From CAYRJD01 sp965247395 (GTDB lineage: Bacteria; Actinomycetota; Acidimicrobiia; Acidimicrobiales; Poriferisodalaceae), in contig OZ252012.1 in the NCBI GenBank assembly GCA_965247395.1, positions 372,001 to 436,000 of the forward strand: DNA of 64,000 nucleotides. Reading direction: 5' to 3'. Made by a program: the position numbers and the translations under genes. The notes under the pieces are model-generated. The model did not search any database and was not told where the DNA came from. It saw only the letters and a list, made by a program, of their open reading frames with translations. How positions within the stretch are numbered: position 1 is the stretch's first letter; every line of letters begins with the position of its first letter. This document shows positions 25,575-33,834 of this stretch, in pieces.

Positions 25575-26389
25575 GCTGACTGCGCTGCGTCTGCTGTTAG
25601 TACTGCGCCTGCGGGCATGAACTGCTCGTAGCCTGCCGTATCTAAGGCTTGCGCTAGCTCAATGCCACCCGATTCCACGATCTTGCCGTCGATCAGCACA
25701 TGCACGGCCGTTGGTTGAATCTGTTCCAGCAATCGCAGATAGTGCGTTATCAGCAGCATTCCCATCTCAGGCCGTTCGTCGCGCACCTGTTGCACTCCGG
25801 TAGCAACGATGCTGAGGGCGTCAATGTCAAGCCCCGAGTCAGTTTCATCCAAGATCGCAAGGCGCGGCTCTAGTAGTGCCATCTGCAGGATCTCATTGCG
25901 CTTTTTTTCTCCGCCCGAAAAACCCTCGTTGAGAAACCGGTCCATGAAGCTTGGGTCGATCTCAAGGCGATTCATCCAGTCCTGCATGGCGACATAAACG
26001 TCAATCACCGACACATCGACACCCTTGCGTGCCGACACGGCTTGTCGTAAGAAGTTACGGATAGACACGCCAGTAACGGTTTGTGGATGCTGGAAGGCCA
26101 AAAACAAGCCTGCTTTGGCGCGTTCGTCGGTTTCCCAGTCGATGATGTCTTCACCGTCCATTCTCAGCGATCCACCGGTGATCTCATATTCAGGCGACCC
26201 CATGATTGTTGCGGACAGCGTGGATTTGCCCGAGCCGTTGGGGCCCATGATTGCGTGGCATTCACCCTCGTTCACAGCCAGCGTGACGCCGTGCAGCACC
26301 TCGGTGCCGTCAACGGCGCTAACCGACAGCGAGTCAATCTCAAATAGCGGTGCGCTAGCGCTGTTGCTCGCGGGGTTCATCGGTTGCAT
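25571..26389 (-). CDS. sufC: Fe-S cluster assembly ATPase SufC, canonical copy
   Basis: Standard SufC (272 aa): Walker A GPNGSGKSTLSATIMG, F-S-G-G-E-K-K-R-N-E-I-L-Q-M, Walker B LAILDETDSGLDIDALSIV and ITHYLRLLEQI. It powers the SufBD scaffold. A second, divergent SufC lies on the other strand beside sufD, so the window has two. First gene of the minus-strand sufC-sufS-sufU operon, with a 4-nt overlap to sufS. ATG at 26389 or 26380. Confidence 0.95.
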   Translation of the reverse strand: MQPMNPASNSASAPLFEIDSLSVSAVDGTEVLHGVTLAVNEGECHAIMGPNGSGKSTLSATIMGSPEYEITGGSLRMDGEDIIDWETDERAKAGLFLAFQHPQTVTGVSIRNFLRQAVSARKGVDVSVIDVYVAMQDWMNRLEIDPSFMDRFLNEGFSGGEKKRNEILQMALLEPRLAILDETDSGLDIDALSIVATGVQQVRDERPEMGMLLITHYLRLLEQIQPTAVHVLIDGKIVESGGIELAQALDTAGYEQFMPAGAVLTADAAQSA

Positions 26390-26423
26390 TCTACGAGCGA
26401 GATGCGATTTTGGACTGCTGCGA

Positions 26424-27770
26424 CTAGCCCAGGTCGTTGACTACGTCCAGCCAGAGCTGAGTCGTTAGTGCCAAGGATTCAATATCAATGCGTTCATCGT
26501 TTCCGTGAAAGCGAGTGCCAAAGTCGGCCGGGTCTAGTTCGGGGCTGAACAAACCGGCGCCGTAAGCGGTGGCTCCCATCTGTCGGAACACTCGTGCATC
26601 GGTAAAACCCACCACCAGCCGAGGTTCAAGGCTGGCAGTCGGAAACGGACGCGCTACCGCATTTTGCAAGCAGTCCCACAAGGGGCTGTCGATCTGGCTG
26701 ATGCTGGCCGGGTCGTTCATCACGATCTCGACTTCGACCGAGTCGTAAAGCTCGCCCAACGCAGTGCGCAGGTGCTCATCTACATCTTCTGCGGACTCTC
26801 CAGGCAAGGTGCGCACGTCTATGTCGATGTCGACTTGATCCGGGATCACGTTGGTTTTCATTCCTACATCGGCACCAAGCACGTTCGGAGAAAACGTGGT
26901 GTGGATGCAGCTGTAGAGCTGGCGCGCAAGCGGAGCGCTCGGGTGGCTTTGCAGATAATCGTCGACACGCGATTCGTCCAGCATTATTTCCTTGGACTCC
27001 TGGTCTATATTCATGCCGTCTACCTGTGAGCGCCAAAGCTCATGAAAGTGAGGTTCGGGTCGGTACTGAGCAAGCCGTTGAACGACTCCCGCAGCTAACA
27101 CCAAAGCGTTGTCAATGCGGAACGGCATGGATCCGTGCCCGGGAACGCCACGCACTCGCAGTCGCCGCCAAGCGACACCCTTTTCTCCTATGTTCATCGA
27201 AATCATTGGCGATTGTTCGGTGCCTGAATGGAGTCCGCCGTTCTCGGTTAGCAGATAGTCGGCGTAGATCGCGTCGCGATGATTGTCGGCCATCCACTGG
27301 GCGCCGTACTTTGAGCCTGATTCTTCATCGGCGACTGCAAAATAGATCAGATCGCCTTTGGGGCGATGACCAGTGTCGGCCAGATGCTTGAACGCCACTG
27401 CCATTGATGAGGTCATGTTCAACATGTCGACCGCTCCGCGACCCCACACCTCGTCCTTGAAGAGTTCGCCGCCGAAAGGGTCGCGCGTCCAGCCAGATTC
27501 ATTGACGGGTACCACGTCGGTGTGACCCATTAGGCACAGCTTGGGTGCGGTCGGGTTGCGGCCCTCGATGCGTGCGACCAGAGAGCGACGACCAGGTGCG
27601 GCATCAAAGGTCTCTATGTCGAGGCCGCTGCCTTCTAAGAAGGTCTGCAGCACATCGCTGTTGCGAACCTCATAGCCAGATTCGGCGGTGCCTTCGTTTA
27701 CGCAGGCGTTTCGGATAAGTGTTTGCAGCAGTTCAACCGTTTGGTTTGTGCGCTCTTGCTGGGTCTGCAT
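26424..27770 (-). CDS. M20-family metallopeptidase (ArgE/DapE type)
   Basis: A 448-aa dizinc hydrolase. Metal and catalytic motifs: L-M-G-H-T-D-V-V-P, V-W-G-R-G-A-V-D-M, V-A-D-E-E-S-G (catalytic Glu and metal Glu), and the C-terminal R-F-H-G-N-D-E-R. The dimerisation lid (about residues 195-330) is present. The subfamily resembles carboxypeptidase/aminoacylase-like M20 proteins; the substrate could be an N-acyl amino acid or dipeptide. It lies 34 bp upstream of sufC on the same strand but is probably unrelated. Confidence 0.9.
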   Translation of the reverse strand: MQTQQERTNQTVELLQTLIRNACVNEGTAESGYEVRNSDVLQTFLEGSGLDIETFDAAPGRRSLVARIEGRNPTAPKLCLMGHTDVVPVNESGWTRDPFGGELFKDEVWGRGAVDMLNMTSSMAVAFKHLADTGHRPKGDLIYFAVADEESGSKYGAQWMADNHRDAIYADYLLTENGGLHSGTEQSPMISMNIGEKGVAWRRLRVRGVPGHGSMPFRIDNALVLAAGVVQRLAQYRPEPHFHELWRSQVDGMNIDQESKEIMLDESRVDDYLQSHPSAPLARQLYSCIHTTFSPNVLGADVGMKTNVIPDQVDIDIDVRTLPGESAEDVDEHLRTALGELYDSVEVEIVMNDPASISQIDSPLWDCLQNAVARPFPTASLEPRLVVGFTDARVFRQMGATAYGAGLFSPELDPADFGTRFHGNDERIDIESLALTTQLWLDVVNDLG

Positions 27771-27934
27771 CTATGGCACGGTAGTTGCGATACTCCTGCT
27801 TGTTTGAGAAGTGTGTGAGGAGCTACTTGTAGCCTCACGAAAATGGTGTGCATGGAGTTGAGCCGGGAATACACAACAACGCCGCTGGCAATAGGCACGC
27901 CAGTGGTAGATACGTCAGCATTAAGGGCACAAGC

Positions 27935-29044
27935 GTGAGCGCCGCTAACAGCACCGGGCTCGCAATCAGCGCTGAAAAACTGGTACGCGATTTCGATGAG
28001 AATCGTGCCGTAGACGAAATAGACCTGTCCGTTCGAGAGGGCGAGATTTTCGGTTTTCTCGGACCAAACGGTGCGGGCAAAAGCACCACCATGCGGATGC
28101 TTTGCACCTTGCTTTCACCCACCGCTGGCACCGCCACGGTGGCTGGTTATGACGTTGTGTCGCAGTCGAGTCAGGTGCGGATTCGCATCGGCGTGGCGAT
28201 GCAAGATGCGGCGCTGGATGATCGCCAAACCGGTCGCGAGATACTTGATCTGCAGGCACGTCTGTACGGCTTGTCAAGATCCGATCGGGCAAGTGCCATT
28301 GCGCGCGCCATTGAGTTGGCAGACATTGGCAAAGCCATCGATGACCGCATTGCCACTTACAGCGGCGGTATGCGCAGGCGACTGGATTTGTCGGCCTCTT
28401 TGATTCACGGGCCTGAGCTGCTGTTTCTTGACGAGCCAACTACCGGTCTTGATCCTGCTAGCCGTGCGCTGGTGTGGGAGGAAGTGCGTCGACTCAACAC
28501 CGAGCTAGGCGTAACGGTGTTTTTGACAACGCAATACTTGGAAGAAGCCGACGAGCTTGCCGACCGGGTGGCGATATTGAACGCAGGGTGCATCGTTGAA
28601 CTAGACACTCCGGAGGCACTGAAACGAGCCGTCGGCAATGACGTGGTTGTGGTTGATCTTGCTGCGGAAGATATTGATTCAGCTGCTGTGGTGGTCGAGC
28701 CAATCGAGGGTGTAATCACTGTGACGAAGGGCACGAAAGGCATCACGGTTGCGACCTCGCACGGTGCTGCCATGGTGGTGGACGTGGCAGTGGCTCTGTC
28801 GGATGCAAACGTTGACACCCAAGCGCTGACCGTTCGCACACCGTCGCTTGATGATGTGTTTTTACGAGCCACAGGGAAGCGGATGGAAGTAGCCACGGCC
28901 GAAGCGGCTGAGGCTGCCGAAGCAGCCGATGAAAGTGGGGGAGCCGGCACCAACACTGCCCCAACGCCCGACAGCACAAGCACCGGCGGTGCAAGCACTA
29001 AAGGCGAAAGCACTGGTGGTGAAAGCAAAGTACCGGCGGTATGA
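27935..29044 (+). CDS. ABC transporter ATP-binding protein (DrrA/CcmA type)
   Basis: ATPase of an ABC-2 type exporter. Walker A G-P-N-G-A-G-K-S-T-T, signature Y-S-G-G-M-R-R-R-L-D, Walker B L-L-F-L-D-E-P-T-T-G-L-D-P, and the DrrA-type C-terminal domain. I chose GTG 27935 (AAGGG seven nt upstream); the frame is open to 27848, but that N-terminus is not ABC-like. After residue 340 there is a 50-residue tail of Glu/Ala then Gly/Ser/Thr repeats. The permease follows with an ATGA overlap. Confidence 0.93.
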   Translation: MSAANSTGLAISAEKLVRDFDENRAVDEIDLSVREGEIFGFLGPNGAGKSTTMRMLCTLLSPTAGTATVAGYDVVSQSSQVRIRIGVAMQDAALDDRQTGREILDLQARLYGLSRSDRASAIARAIELADIGKAIDDRIATYSGGMRRRLDLSASLIHGPELLFLDEPTTGLDPASRALVWEEVRRLNTELGVTVFLTTQYLEEADELADRVAILNAGCIVELDTPEALKRAVGNDVVVVDLAAEDIDSAAVVVEPIEGVITVTKGTKGITVATSHGAAMVVDVAVALSDANVDTQALTVRTPSLDDVFLRATGKRMEVATAEAAEAAEAADESGGAGTNTAPTPDSTSTGGASTKGESTGGESKVPAV

Positions 29045-29862
29045 AAGCTCGCAAAGCCATCGCTAACTTGGACGCAGCAGGTGCAGGTTTAACCAACTCG
29101 GTTGGGTTTTTTGGCGACATTGCCACGATTGCTCGCCGAGCGGTGCGCAGCATCTTGCGCGAGCCAGAATTTCTCGGCCCGGCGTTGGTCATCCCGCTTT
29201 TCTTTTTCGTTGTAAATGTCGGCGCCTTAGGTTCGTTTACCGAATCCAACCCGGTGGTTTTCGACTACCGAGAATTTCAGCTTCCGGTTGCGATTATCTT
29301 CGCTGTGACGGGAATTTCACGCGCCTCGGTGCTGGTAACCGACATACAAAGCGGCTATTTAGACCGCATGCTGGTAACACCCATCCGTCGCACCACTCTG
29401 CTGCTTGGGTTGATGGTGGCCGACATCGTGATGGCGATTGGCCTGGCTCTTGTCGTGCTGATCGTTGGGTTTGTTTATGGCGTGAGCTTCGGCACCGGCA
29501 TTTTGGGCATTTTGTTTTTCGTGTTGCTGTCGGTGATATGGAGCCTGGCTTTTACGGGCTTTCCCTACACGGTGGCGTTGCGCACCGGTAACCCGGCCGC
29601 AGTTAATTCAGCCTTTTTGATCTTTTTCCCGTTCGCATTTCTGACGCCTGCGTTTTTGCCTCGCGAGTTGATGACCGGCTGGCTGCCCACCGTTGCAGCC
29701 TGGAACCCTGTGACCTACCTGCTTGAGGGGATGCGCACCCTGCTAGAAGACAGCTGGGATTGGTCCTCGTTAGGCAAGGCCGCCCTGGCCATCGTGGGGC
29801 TTGGTCTAGTGACTTTCACGCTGGCGTTTAGATCGCTCTCGCATCGGCTGTCCACCGGCTGA
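29041..29862 (+). CDS. ABC-2 type transporter permease (DrrB-like)
   Basis: 273-aa membrane protein with six predicted helices (near residues 40-60, 75-95, 120-150, 155-180, 190-215, 250-265) and the ABC-2 segment ARRAVRSILREPEFLGPALVIPLFFF. Conserved P-I-R-R-T-T-L-L-L-G and the ending W-N-P-V-T-Y-L-L-E-G-M-R fit the DrrB family. Partner of the preceding ATPase; an exporter for lipids, drugs or polyketides is the family role, substrate unknown. Confidence 0.92.
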   Translation: MKARKAIANLDAAGAGLTNSVGFFGDIATIARRAVRSILREPEFLGPALVIPLFFFVVNVGALGSFTESNPVVFDYREFQLPVAIIFAVTGISRASVLVTDIQSGYLDRMLVTPIRRTTLLLGLMVADIVMAIGLALVVLIVGFVYGVSFGTGILGILFFVLLSVIWSLAFTGFPYTVALRTGNPAAVNSAFLIFFPFAFLTPAFLPRELMTGWLPTVAAWNPVTYLLEGMRTLLEDSWDWSSLGKAALAIVGLGLVTFTLAFRSLSHRLSTG

Positions 29863-29877
29863 TAGCAGCGGTAACTG

Positions 29878-30519
29878 TTACCAGCCGCGATCAACCCACT
29901 CTTGCAAGTGCGGTGATTCGGTGCCGATCGTTGTGTCGAGACCGTGCCCGGGCAGCACCATCGTGTCAGCGTCAAACTTCGCAAAGATCCGATTTTCGAT
30001 ACTTTCGATGATCTTTTTGAAGTTGCCTCCGAAGCCGGTGTTGCCTGGCCCACCCGGAAACAAAGTGTCCCCGGTGAACAACAGGGGAGTGCCCTCCACG
30101 TGGAAGCTCATCGATCCATCGGTATGCCCTGGGTTGTGAATGGTGCGAACGCGCAGCTTGCCGACCTGGATGATCTCGTCGTCTTCGATTATCAAGTCAT
30201 AGCTGGGAAGCATCGAGGAGTCTTCACTGGAGACCGCCACCGACAGGCCAGCATCGCGCAACTCCGGTATGGCTTGAATGTGATCCCAATGCCCGTGTGT
30301 TTCAACCACTTGGCGCACACCCAAGGCCTGGCATACGTCCAGTAGTCGTTGGTGTTCGTTAGCGGCATCTATCAATAGCGCCTCACCGGTCTCGGTGCAA
30401 CGCACAACAAAAACATTGTTGTCGAAATCGTCTGGGAAACCGTTTGGTAGATCACCCTCTAGCGGCCTGACCACCGTCTTGTGGACTTCGATGCCCGGAC
30501 CCTTCCAATGCAGCTTCAT
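29878..30519 (-). CDS. MBL-fold metallo-hydrolase (glyoxalase II-like)
   Basis: A 213-aa metallo-beta-lactamase fold protein. Dizinc ligands: T-H-G-H-W-D-H, the H in N-P-G-H-T-D-G, D in F-T-G-D-T-L-F, and H in L-P-G-H-G. The size and the GDTLFPGGPGNT segment suggest the hydroxyacylglutathione hydrolase-like branch; in actinobacteria the thiol would be mycothiol or another substrate. Convergent with the ABC permease, 15 bp apart. Confidence 0.88.
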   Translation of the reverse strand: MKLHWKGPGIEVHKTVVRPLEGDLPNGFPDDFDNNVFVVRCTETGEALLIDAANEHQRLLDVCQALGVRQVVETHGHWDHIQAIPELRDAGLSVAVSSEDSSMLPSYDLIIEDDEIIQVGKLRVRTIHNPGHTDGSMSFHVEGTPLLFTGDTLFPGGPGNTGFGGNFKKIIESIENRIFAKFDADTMVLPGHGLDTTIGTESPHLQEWVDRGW

Positions 30520-30634
30520 GCACCCAGCTTAGGTGGCCTGGACTAGACGACCCAGGTGGCCCAGTTCTGGTGGGCTCTATCTCAGCTAGGTGGACTTAGA
30601 TCCAACGGGCTGCGCTAGTGGTCTTGCCACCGTT

Positions 30635-30691
30635 AGCTATTTAGCAAAACGCCAGCTATTCAGTAAGAGGCCAACTACTCAGCAAGGGGCG
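30635..30691. repeat. 19-bp tandem repeat, three units, at the PIN gene end
   Basis: Units start at 30635, 30654 and 30673, with the pattern ANCTAYTYAGYAARRSGCC. The third unit contains the last codons of the PIN-domain gene. The rest of the gap 30520-30634 shows no gene; it is rich in short GGTGG/CCAGG motifs. Confidence 0.7.
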
Positions 30692-31088
30692 ACACAACGT
30701 CAAAACCCAGCTCCAACGCTGCCGGAATTTGTCGACTGTCAAACGTGAGGTAGGTGAGCGGTCGTCCGAAGCGGTCGGCTGCAGCCAGGTGAAGCGAGTC
30801 AACGGTGCTAAGACCAAACTGCGAACCAAGCTCCACCGCAAGTGCCAGGCAGCGATCGTCTAACGGCACCACCCAGAACTGATCCCAGTCCGAGCGAAAA
30901 CGCTTCCACAGGTCGCCTTGCTGAGTTGTGTTCAGTCCGAGTCGGTGTAGCGCTAGCTGCGTTTCTAAGCGAACCAGGGCGCAAGCAGTCCAGGTGAGAT
31001 CAGCGTCCATGGTGTTAAGCACTAGCTGCGTGTCGGCGTCGGCCACGTAGCGCCGCATCAGTGCTGAAGTGTCAACGGCTAACGACAT
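30675..31088 (-). CDS. vapC: PIN-domain ribonuclease toxin (VapC-like)
   Basis: 137-aa PIN domain. Acidic active site: D6 in A-V-D-T-S-A-L-M, Glu in V-R-L-E-T-Q, D in S-T-V-D-S-L-H-L-A-A-A, and the T-F-D-S-R end. VapC toxins cleave tRNA or rRNA. The antitoxin-like gene lies 63 bp upstream on the same strand, as expected for a VapBC module, though the gap is longer than the usual overlap. Confidence 0.88.
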   Translation of the reverse strand: MSLAVDTSALMRRYVADADTQLVLNTMDADLTWTACALVRLETQLALHRLGLNTTQQGDLWKRFRSDWDQFWVVPLDDRCLALAVELGSQFGLSTVDSLHLAAADRFGRPLTYLTFDSRQIPAALELGFDVVSPLAE

Positions 31089-31151
31089 GACGCTTGATTA
31101 CTTAGTTCGATTACTTGCCGCATTTACTTGCCCCGTTTGCTTATCGGTGAG

Positions 31152-31727
31152 CTACGCCGGTGAGCTACGCCGCGGCGTGCGCAGATTGGCAACGGGAGGG
31201 GTTGGGGTGCCGGAGACGTTGACAGTGGCGCGGGGCGAACCACGCCGGGTGTATGTGCCGCGTAGGTCGGCAAGCACCGCAGAACATGAGACCCCCACCG
31301 GCAGCTGGATTGGTACAGCGCTTGGAGGCTCAGCGTCATGTGTTCCAGCGTCTTGCGTTTCAGGTGATCTGGCTTTGGGAGATCGTGCATTGAGGGTTCG
31401 GCTATGAGTCCGGTCACGAGGCGGTTCAGCCAAACCAACCGCGGCCAGCACCTCGGGCGCTAACGCGTTTATCTGGGTACCTATCGCAGCGCCACCTGCC
31501 TCTGTGTTGCCAGTCGTTGGGCTGTCAGTCGTTGGGCTGCTTGTCTTGGTGCCATCAGTTTGGGTACCACCAGCCTGGGCACCGCCTAGCGGGCCTAGCT
31601 CGGCTATGGCGTCTCCGCTTTGCGTCACGACTATGCGGTTCCCGTTGCCTGCGGCGCGCAAATACATCGCCAGGTTTGATCGCAACTCCCGCACGCCCAC
31701 GTGCACCTGCTCGTTTTCCCTACTCAC
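31152..31727 (-). CDS. vapB: Phd/VapB-type antitoxin with long disordered insertion
   Basis: The first 48 residues (V-G-V-R-E-L-R-S-N-L-A-M-Y-L-R-A and I-V-V-T-Q-S-G-D-A-I-A-E-L-G-P-L) are a clear Phd/YefM-type DNA-binding head. A typical antitoxin has 80-95 aa; this one has 191, with Thr/Gly/Ser-rich and Pro/Arg-rich segments separating what look like the toxin-binding pieces (LAAVGLAEPPR and SAVLADLRG). Start is the GTG at 31727 with AAGGAAAA before it. The first 18 nt of the gene region are repeated 70 bp upstream. Confidence 0.75.
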   Translation of the reverse strand: MSRENEQVHVGVRELRSNLAMYLRAAGNGNRIVVTQSGDAIAELGPLGGAQAGGTQTDGTKTSSPTTDSPTTGNTEAGGAAIGTQINALAPEVLAAVGLAEPPRDRTHSRTLNARSPKARSPETQDAGTHDAEPPSAVPIQLPVGVSCSAVLADLRGTYTRRGSPRATVNVSGTPTPPVANLRTPRRSSPA

Positions 31728-31796
31728 TTTTCCTTACCCATTCCATATCGCCGTGGTCAGCGAGCGAGACGTTGACGCGCTCGTTTTCCCTACTCA
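31709..31796. repeat. 18-bp direct repeat pair at antitoxin gene start, 70 bp offset
   Basis: GCTCGTTTTCCCTACTCA occurs at 31709-31726 and again at 31779-31796. The first copy covers codons 1-6 of the antitoxin gene on the minus strand; the second lies in its promoter region. Confidence 0.85.
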
Positions 31797-31819
31797 ATGT
31801 GTACACAAGTGTACGCATT
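31796..31819. promoter_or_regulatory. Palindromic operator-like site
   Basis: A 24-bp near-palindrome with core GTACACAAGTGTAC; the half sites match at 10 of 12 positions. It lies between the divergent antitoxin and acyl-CoA dehydrogenase genes, 69 bp and 95 bp from their starts. It could be an operator for a VapBC complex or for a TetR-type lipid regulator. Confidence 0.45.
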
Positions 31820-31914
31820 TCAATGTGCGCGCAGCCAAAAGATTTGCTAGACAGAGTCCTGGCTAACAAGCCTGAGTTAACAGCCCAACCCAATAGAGAA
31901 AGCTGGTATCAACC

Positions 31915-33027
31915 ATGAACTTCGCATTCACCGAGGAGCAAGAAGAGCTCCGCAATTTCGTTCGCGCATTCCTTGACGACAAATCGCCTGAGTCTGCGGT
32001 GCGAGAGCTAATGGAAACCGATGACGGCTACGACAAGGCCGTGTGGGAACAGATGGCTGAGCAGCTTGGTTTGCAGAGTTTGATAATCCCTGAGGAATAC
32101 GGCGGCCAAGGCGCTAGCTACGTTGAGCTTGGCATCGTGCTGGAGGAGATGGGCCGCAACCTGTTGTGCTCTCCTTACTTCTCAACCGTGGTGCTGGCTT
32201 CCAACGCCATTATCCATTCCGGCAACGACAAAGCCAAAGAAGATCTGCTACCTGGCATCGCTTCCGGTGAGACCATCGCCACGGTTGCGCTAGCAGAGCA
32301 AAACGGTCGCTGGGACGAAGACGGCGTTGAGGCCACCGCCTCAGATACTGGCGACTCCGCCACTATCACTGGCGAGAAAATGTTCGTAACCGACGGCGCT
32401 ATCGCCGACCTGTTCGTTGTGGCCGCAAAGGTTGACGGCGAGGTGCACTTGTTTACTGTTGCCGGCGATGCTGCTGGTATCAGCCGCGAAAACCTGTCGA
32501 CGATGGATCAGACTCGCAAGCAGGCTCGCATTTCATTTGCGAACACACCTGCGCAGCACCTGTGCAACACCGACAACTTCACATACGTCTCAAAGCTGCT
32601 TGATCTGGCGGCCGTTGCACTTGCCAACGAACAGGTGGGTGGCGCTCAGTTTGTCCTAGACATGGCCGTGCAATACGCGAAAGATCGAGTGCAGTTCGGC
32701 CGCCCGATCGGTTCATTCCAGGCCATCAAGCACAAGTGCGCAGACATGTTGCTGGAGGTGGAATCAGCAAAGTCGGCTGCCTACTATGCGGCATGGTGCG
32801 CTTCGGAGATGAACGATGAGCTGCCGTCGGTGGCATCGCTGGCTAAGGCGTATTGCTCTGAGGCGTACTTCCACTGCGCAGCCGAGAACATTCAGATTCA
32901 CGGCGGCATCGGCTTTACCTGGGAACACCCGGCGCACCTGTATTTCAAACGTGCAAAGAGCTCTGAACTGCTGTTCGGCGACCCGGCTTATCACCGCGAG
33001 TTGCTGGCGCAACGAATCGGGCTTTAG
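31915..33027 (+). CDS. Acyl-CoA dehydrogenase
   Basis: 370-aa flavoprotein with the whole family pattern: F-T-E-E-Q-E-E-L-R-N-F-V-R-A-F-L, IPEEYGGQGASYVELGIVLEEMGR, A-T-V-A-L-A-E, Y-A-K-D-R-V-Q-F-G-R-P-I-G-S-F-Q-A-I-K-H, and IQIHGGIGFTWEHPAHLYFKRAKSSELLFGDP. The C-terminus resembles the actinobacterial FadE members that often pair with a second subunit for steroid or side-chain oxidation, but no partner is adjacent here. Preceded by the operator-like palindrome. Confidence 0.92.
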   Translation: MNFAFTEEQEELRNFVRAFLDDKSPESAVRELMETDDGYDKAVWEQMAEQLGLQSLIIPEEYGGQGASYVELGIVLEEMGRNLLCSPYFSTVVLASNAIIHSGNDKAKEDLLPGIASGETIATVALAEQNGRWDEDGVEATASDTGDSATITGEKMFVTDGAIADLFVVAAKVDGEVHLFTVAGDAAGISRENLSTMDQTRKQARISFANTPAQHLCNTDNFTYVSKLLDLAAVALANEQVGGAQFVLDMAVQYAKDRVQFGRPIGSFQAIKHKCADMLLEVESAKSAAYYAAWCASEMNDELPSVASLAKAYCSEAYFHCAAENIQIHGGIGFTWEHPAHLYFKRAKSSELLFGDPAYHRELLAQRIGL

Positions 33028-33246
33028 CCGTACCCGCGGCATCGGTAAACCGGTACCCGGTGCACTTGGTCTGTGCAGCAGAGCCAAGCCCGCTGGTGCT
33101 ATTCAACCGGTGCCATTCAATTCAGCCGAAGCCAGAAACATCAGCTAGCAGGTCGGTTAGATGGCTCAGTTAAACGAGCCCGACTAGACGAGCGCGGCTA
33201 GTCGTGTTGTGCCGCCAGCTCAAACCCCGGACAAACTAACCATGCG

Positions 33247-33810
33247 ATGCTGATTTCAATAATCGTTATTTCGGTGCTGATCGGGTTCGTGGTTGGTGCC
33301 GGTGTCATCGGAATGACAGCTCAGCGCATGGGTAGAGAACGCAGCCAGCCTGTTTGGCGTCAAGAGATAGCGGCCAACTACGTCGAGTCGCATTTGGCTT
33401 ATGAGGCTGCGGCGCAGCTTCAACCTCATGACCTGCGCGACTTGCTGCGTCATCACATAAACCAGCTGCAATACCAACCCCAAGGCAGCCAGGCTCAGGG
33501 CGGCCAGGCTCAAGACGGTGAACCTCAGAGTGGTCAGGCACAGGGTGGCCAGGCCCAAAGCGGTGAAGCTCAGGGTGGCCAGGCACAGGACGACGAGGCC
33601 AGCGTGCAGGACAACCCACTGACCGAACCCGCGACCGAGCCGGTGACACTGACCACGCATGAGGACGCGATTGCGTCTCTCTACGCGCAGGTGCGGTCGG
33701 CTGGACTGGAGGTAACGAAACCAGTAGTAAAAGAAGTGGTGGATGTTCATCTTGAGTACTTACGAAGCATCGGCGCATTGGTGCAAAGCACGCAAGAGCT
33801 ACTTGCATGA
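33247..33810 (+). CDS. Membrane-anchored hypothetical protein with Gln/Gly repeats
   Basis: 187 aa, not recognised. One N-terminal helix (residues 2-24) should anchor it. The middle (residues about 78-118) is a run of G-G-Q-A-Q-type units encoded by a 12-bp DNA repeat, and the C-terminal 60 residues look like a soluble helical domain. It ends 24 bp before the alpha/beta hydrolase on the same strand. The 33028-33246 gap before it holds no gene I can see. Confidence 0.55.
   Translation: MLISIIVISVLIGFVVGAGVIGMTAQRMGRERSQPVWRQEIAANYVESHLAYEAAAQLQPHDLRDLLRHHINQLQYQPQGSQAQGGQAQDGEPQSGQAQGGQAQSGEAQGGQAQDDEASVQDNPLTEPATEPVTLTTHEDAIASLYAQVRSAGLEVTKPVVKEVVDVHLEYLRSIGALVQSTQELLA
33481..33597 (+). repeat. 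12/15-bp coding repeat (Gln-Ala-Gln-Gly-Gly)
   Basis: About nine degenerate copies of GGCCAGGCTCAG-like units give an in-frame Q-A-Q-G-G/Q-A-Q-D-G low-complexity stretch in the membrane-anchored protein. Confidence 0.75.
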
Positions 33811-33834
33811 AACGGCTGGCTTGAGGTTGTAACT

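Noticed and set aside
28405..29028. 207-codon minus-strand frame
   Set aside because: Shadow of the ABC ATPase and its repetitive tail.
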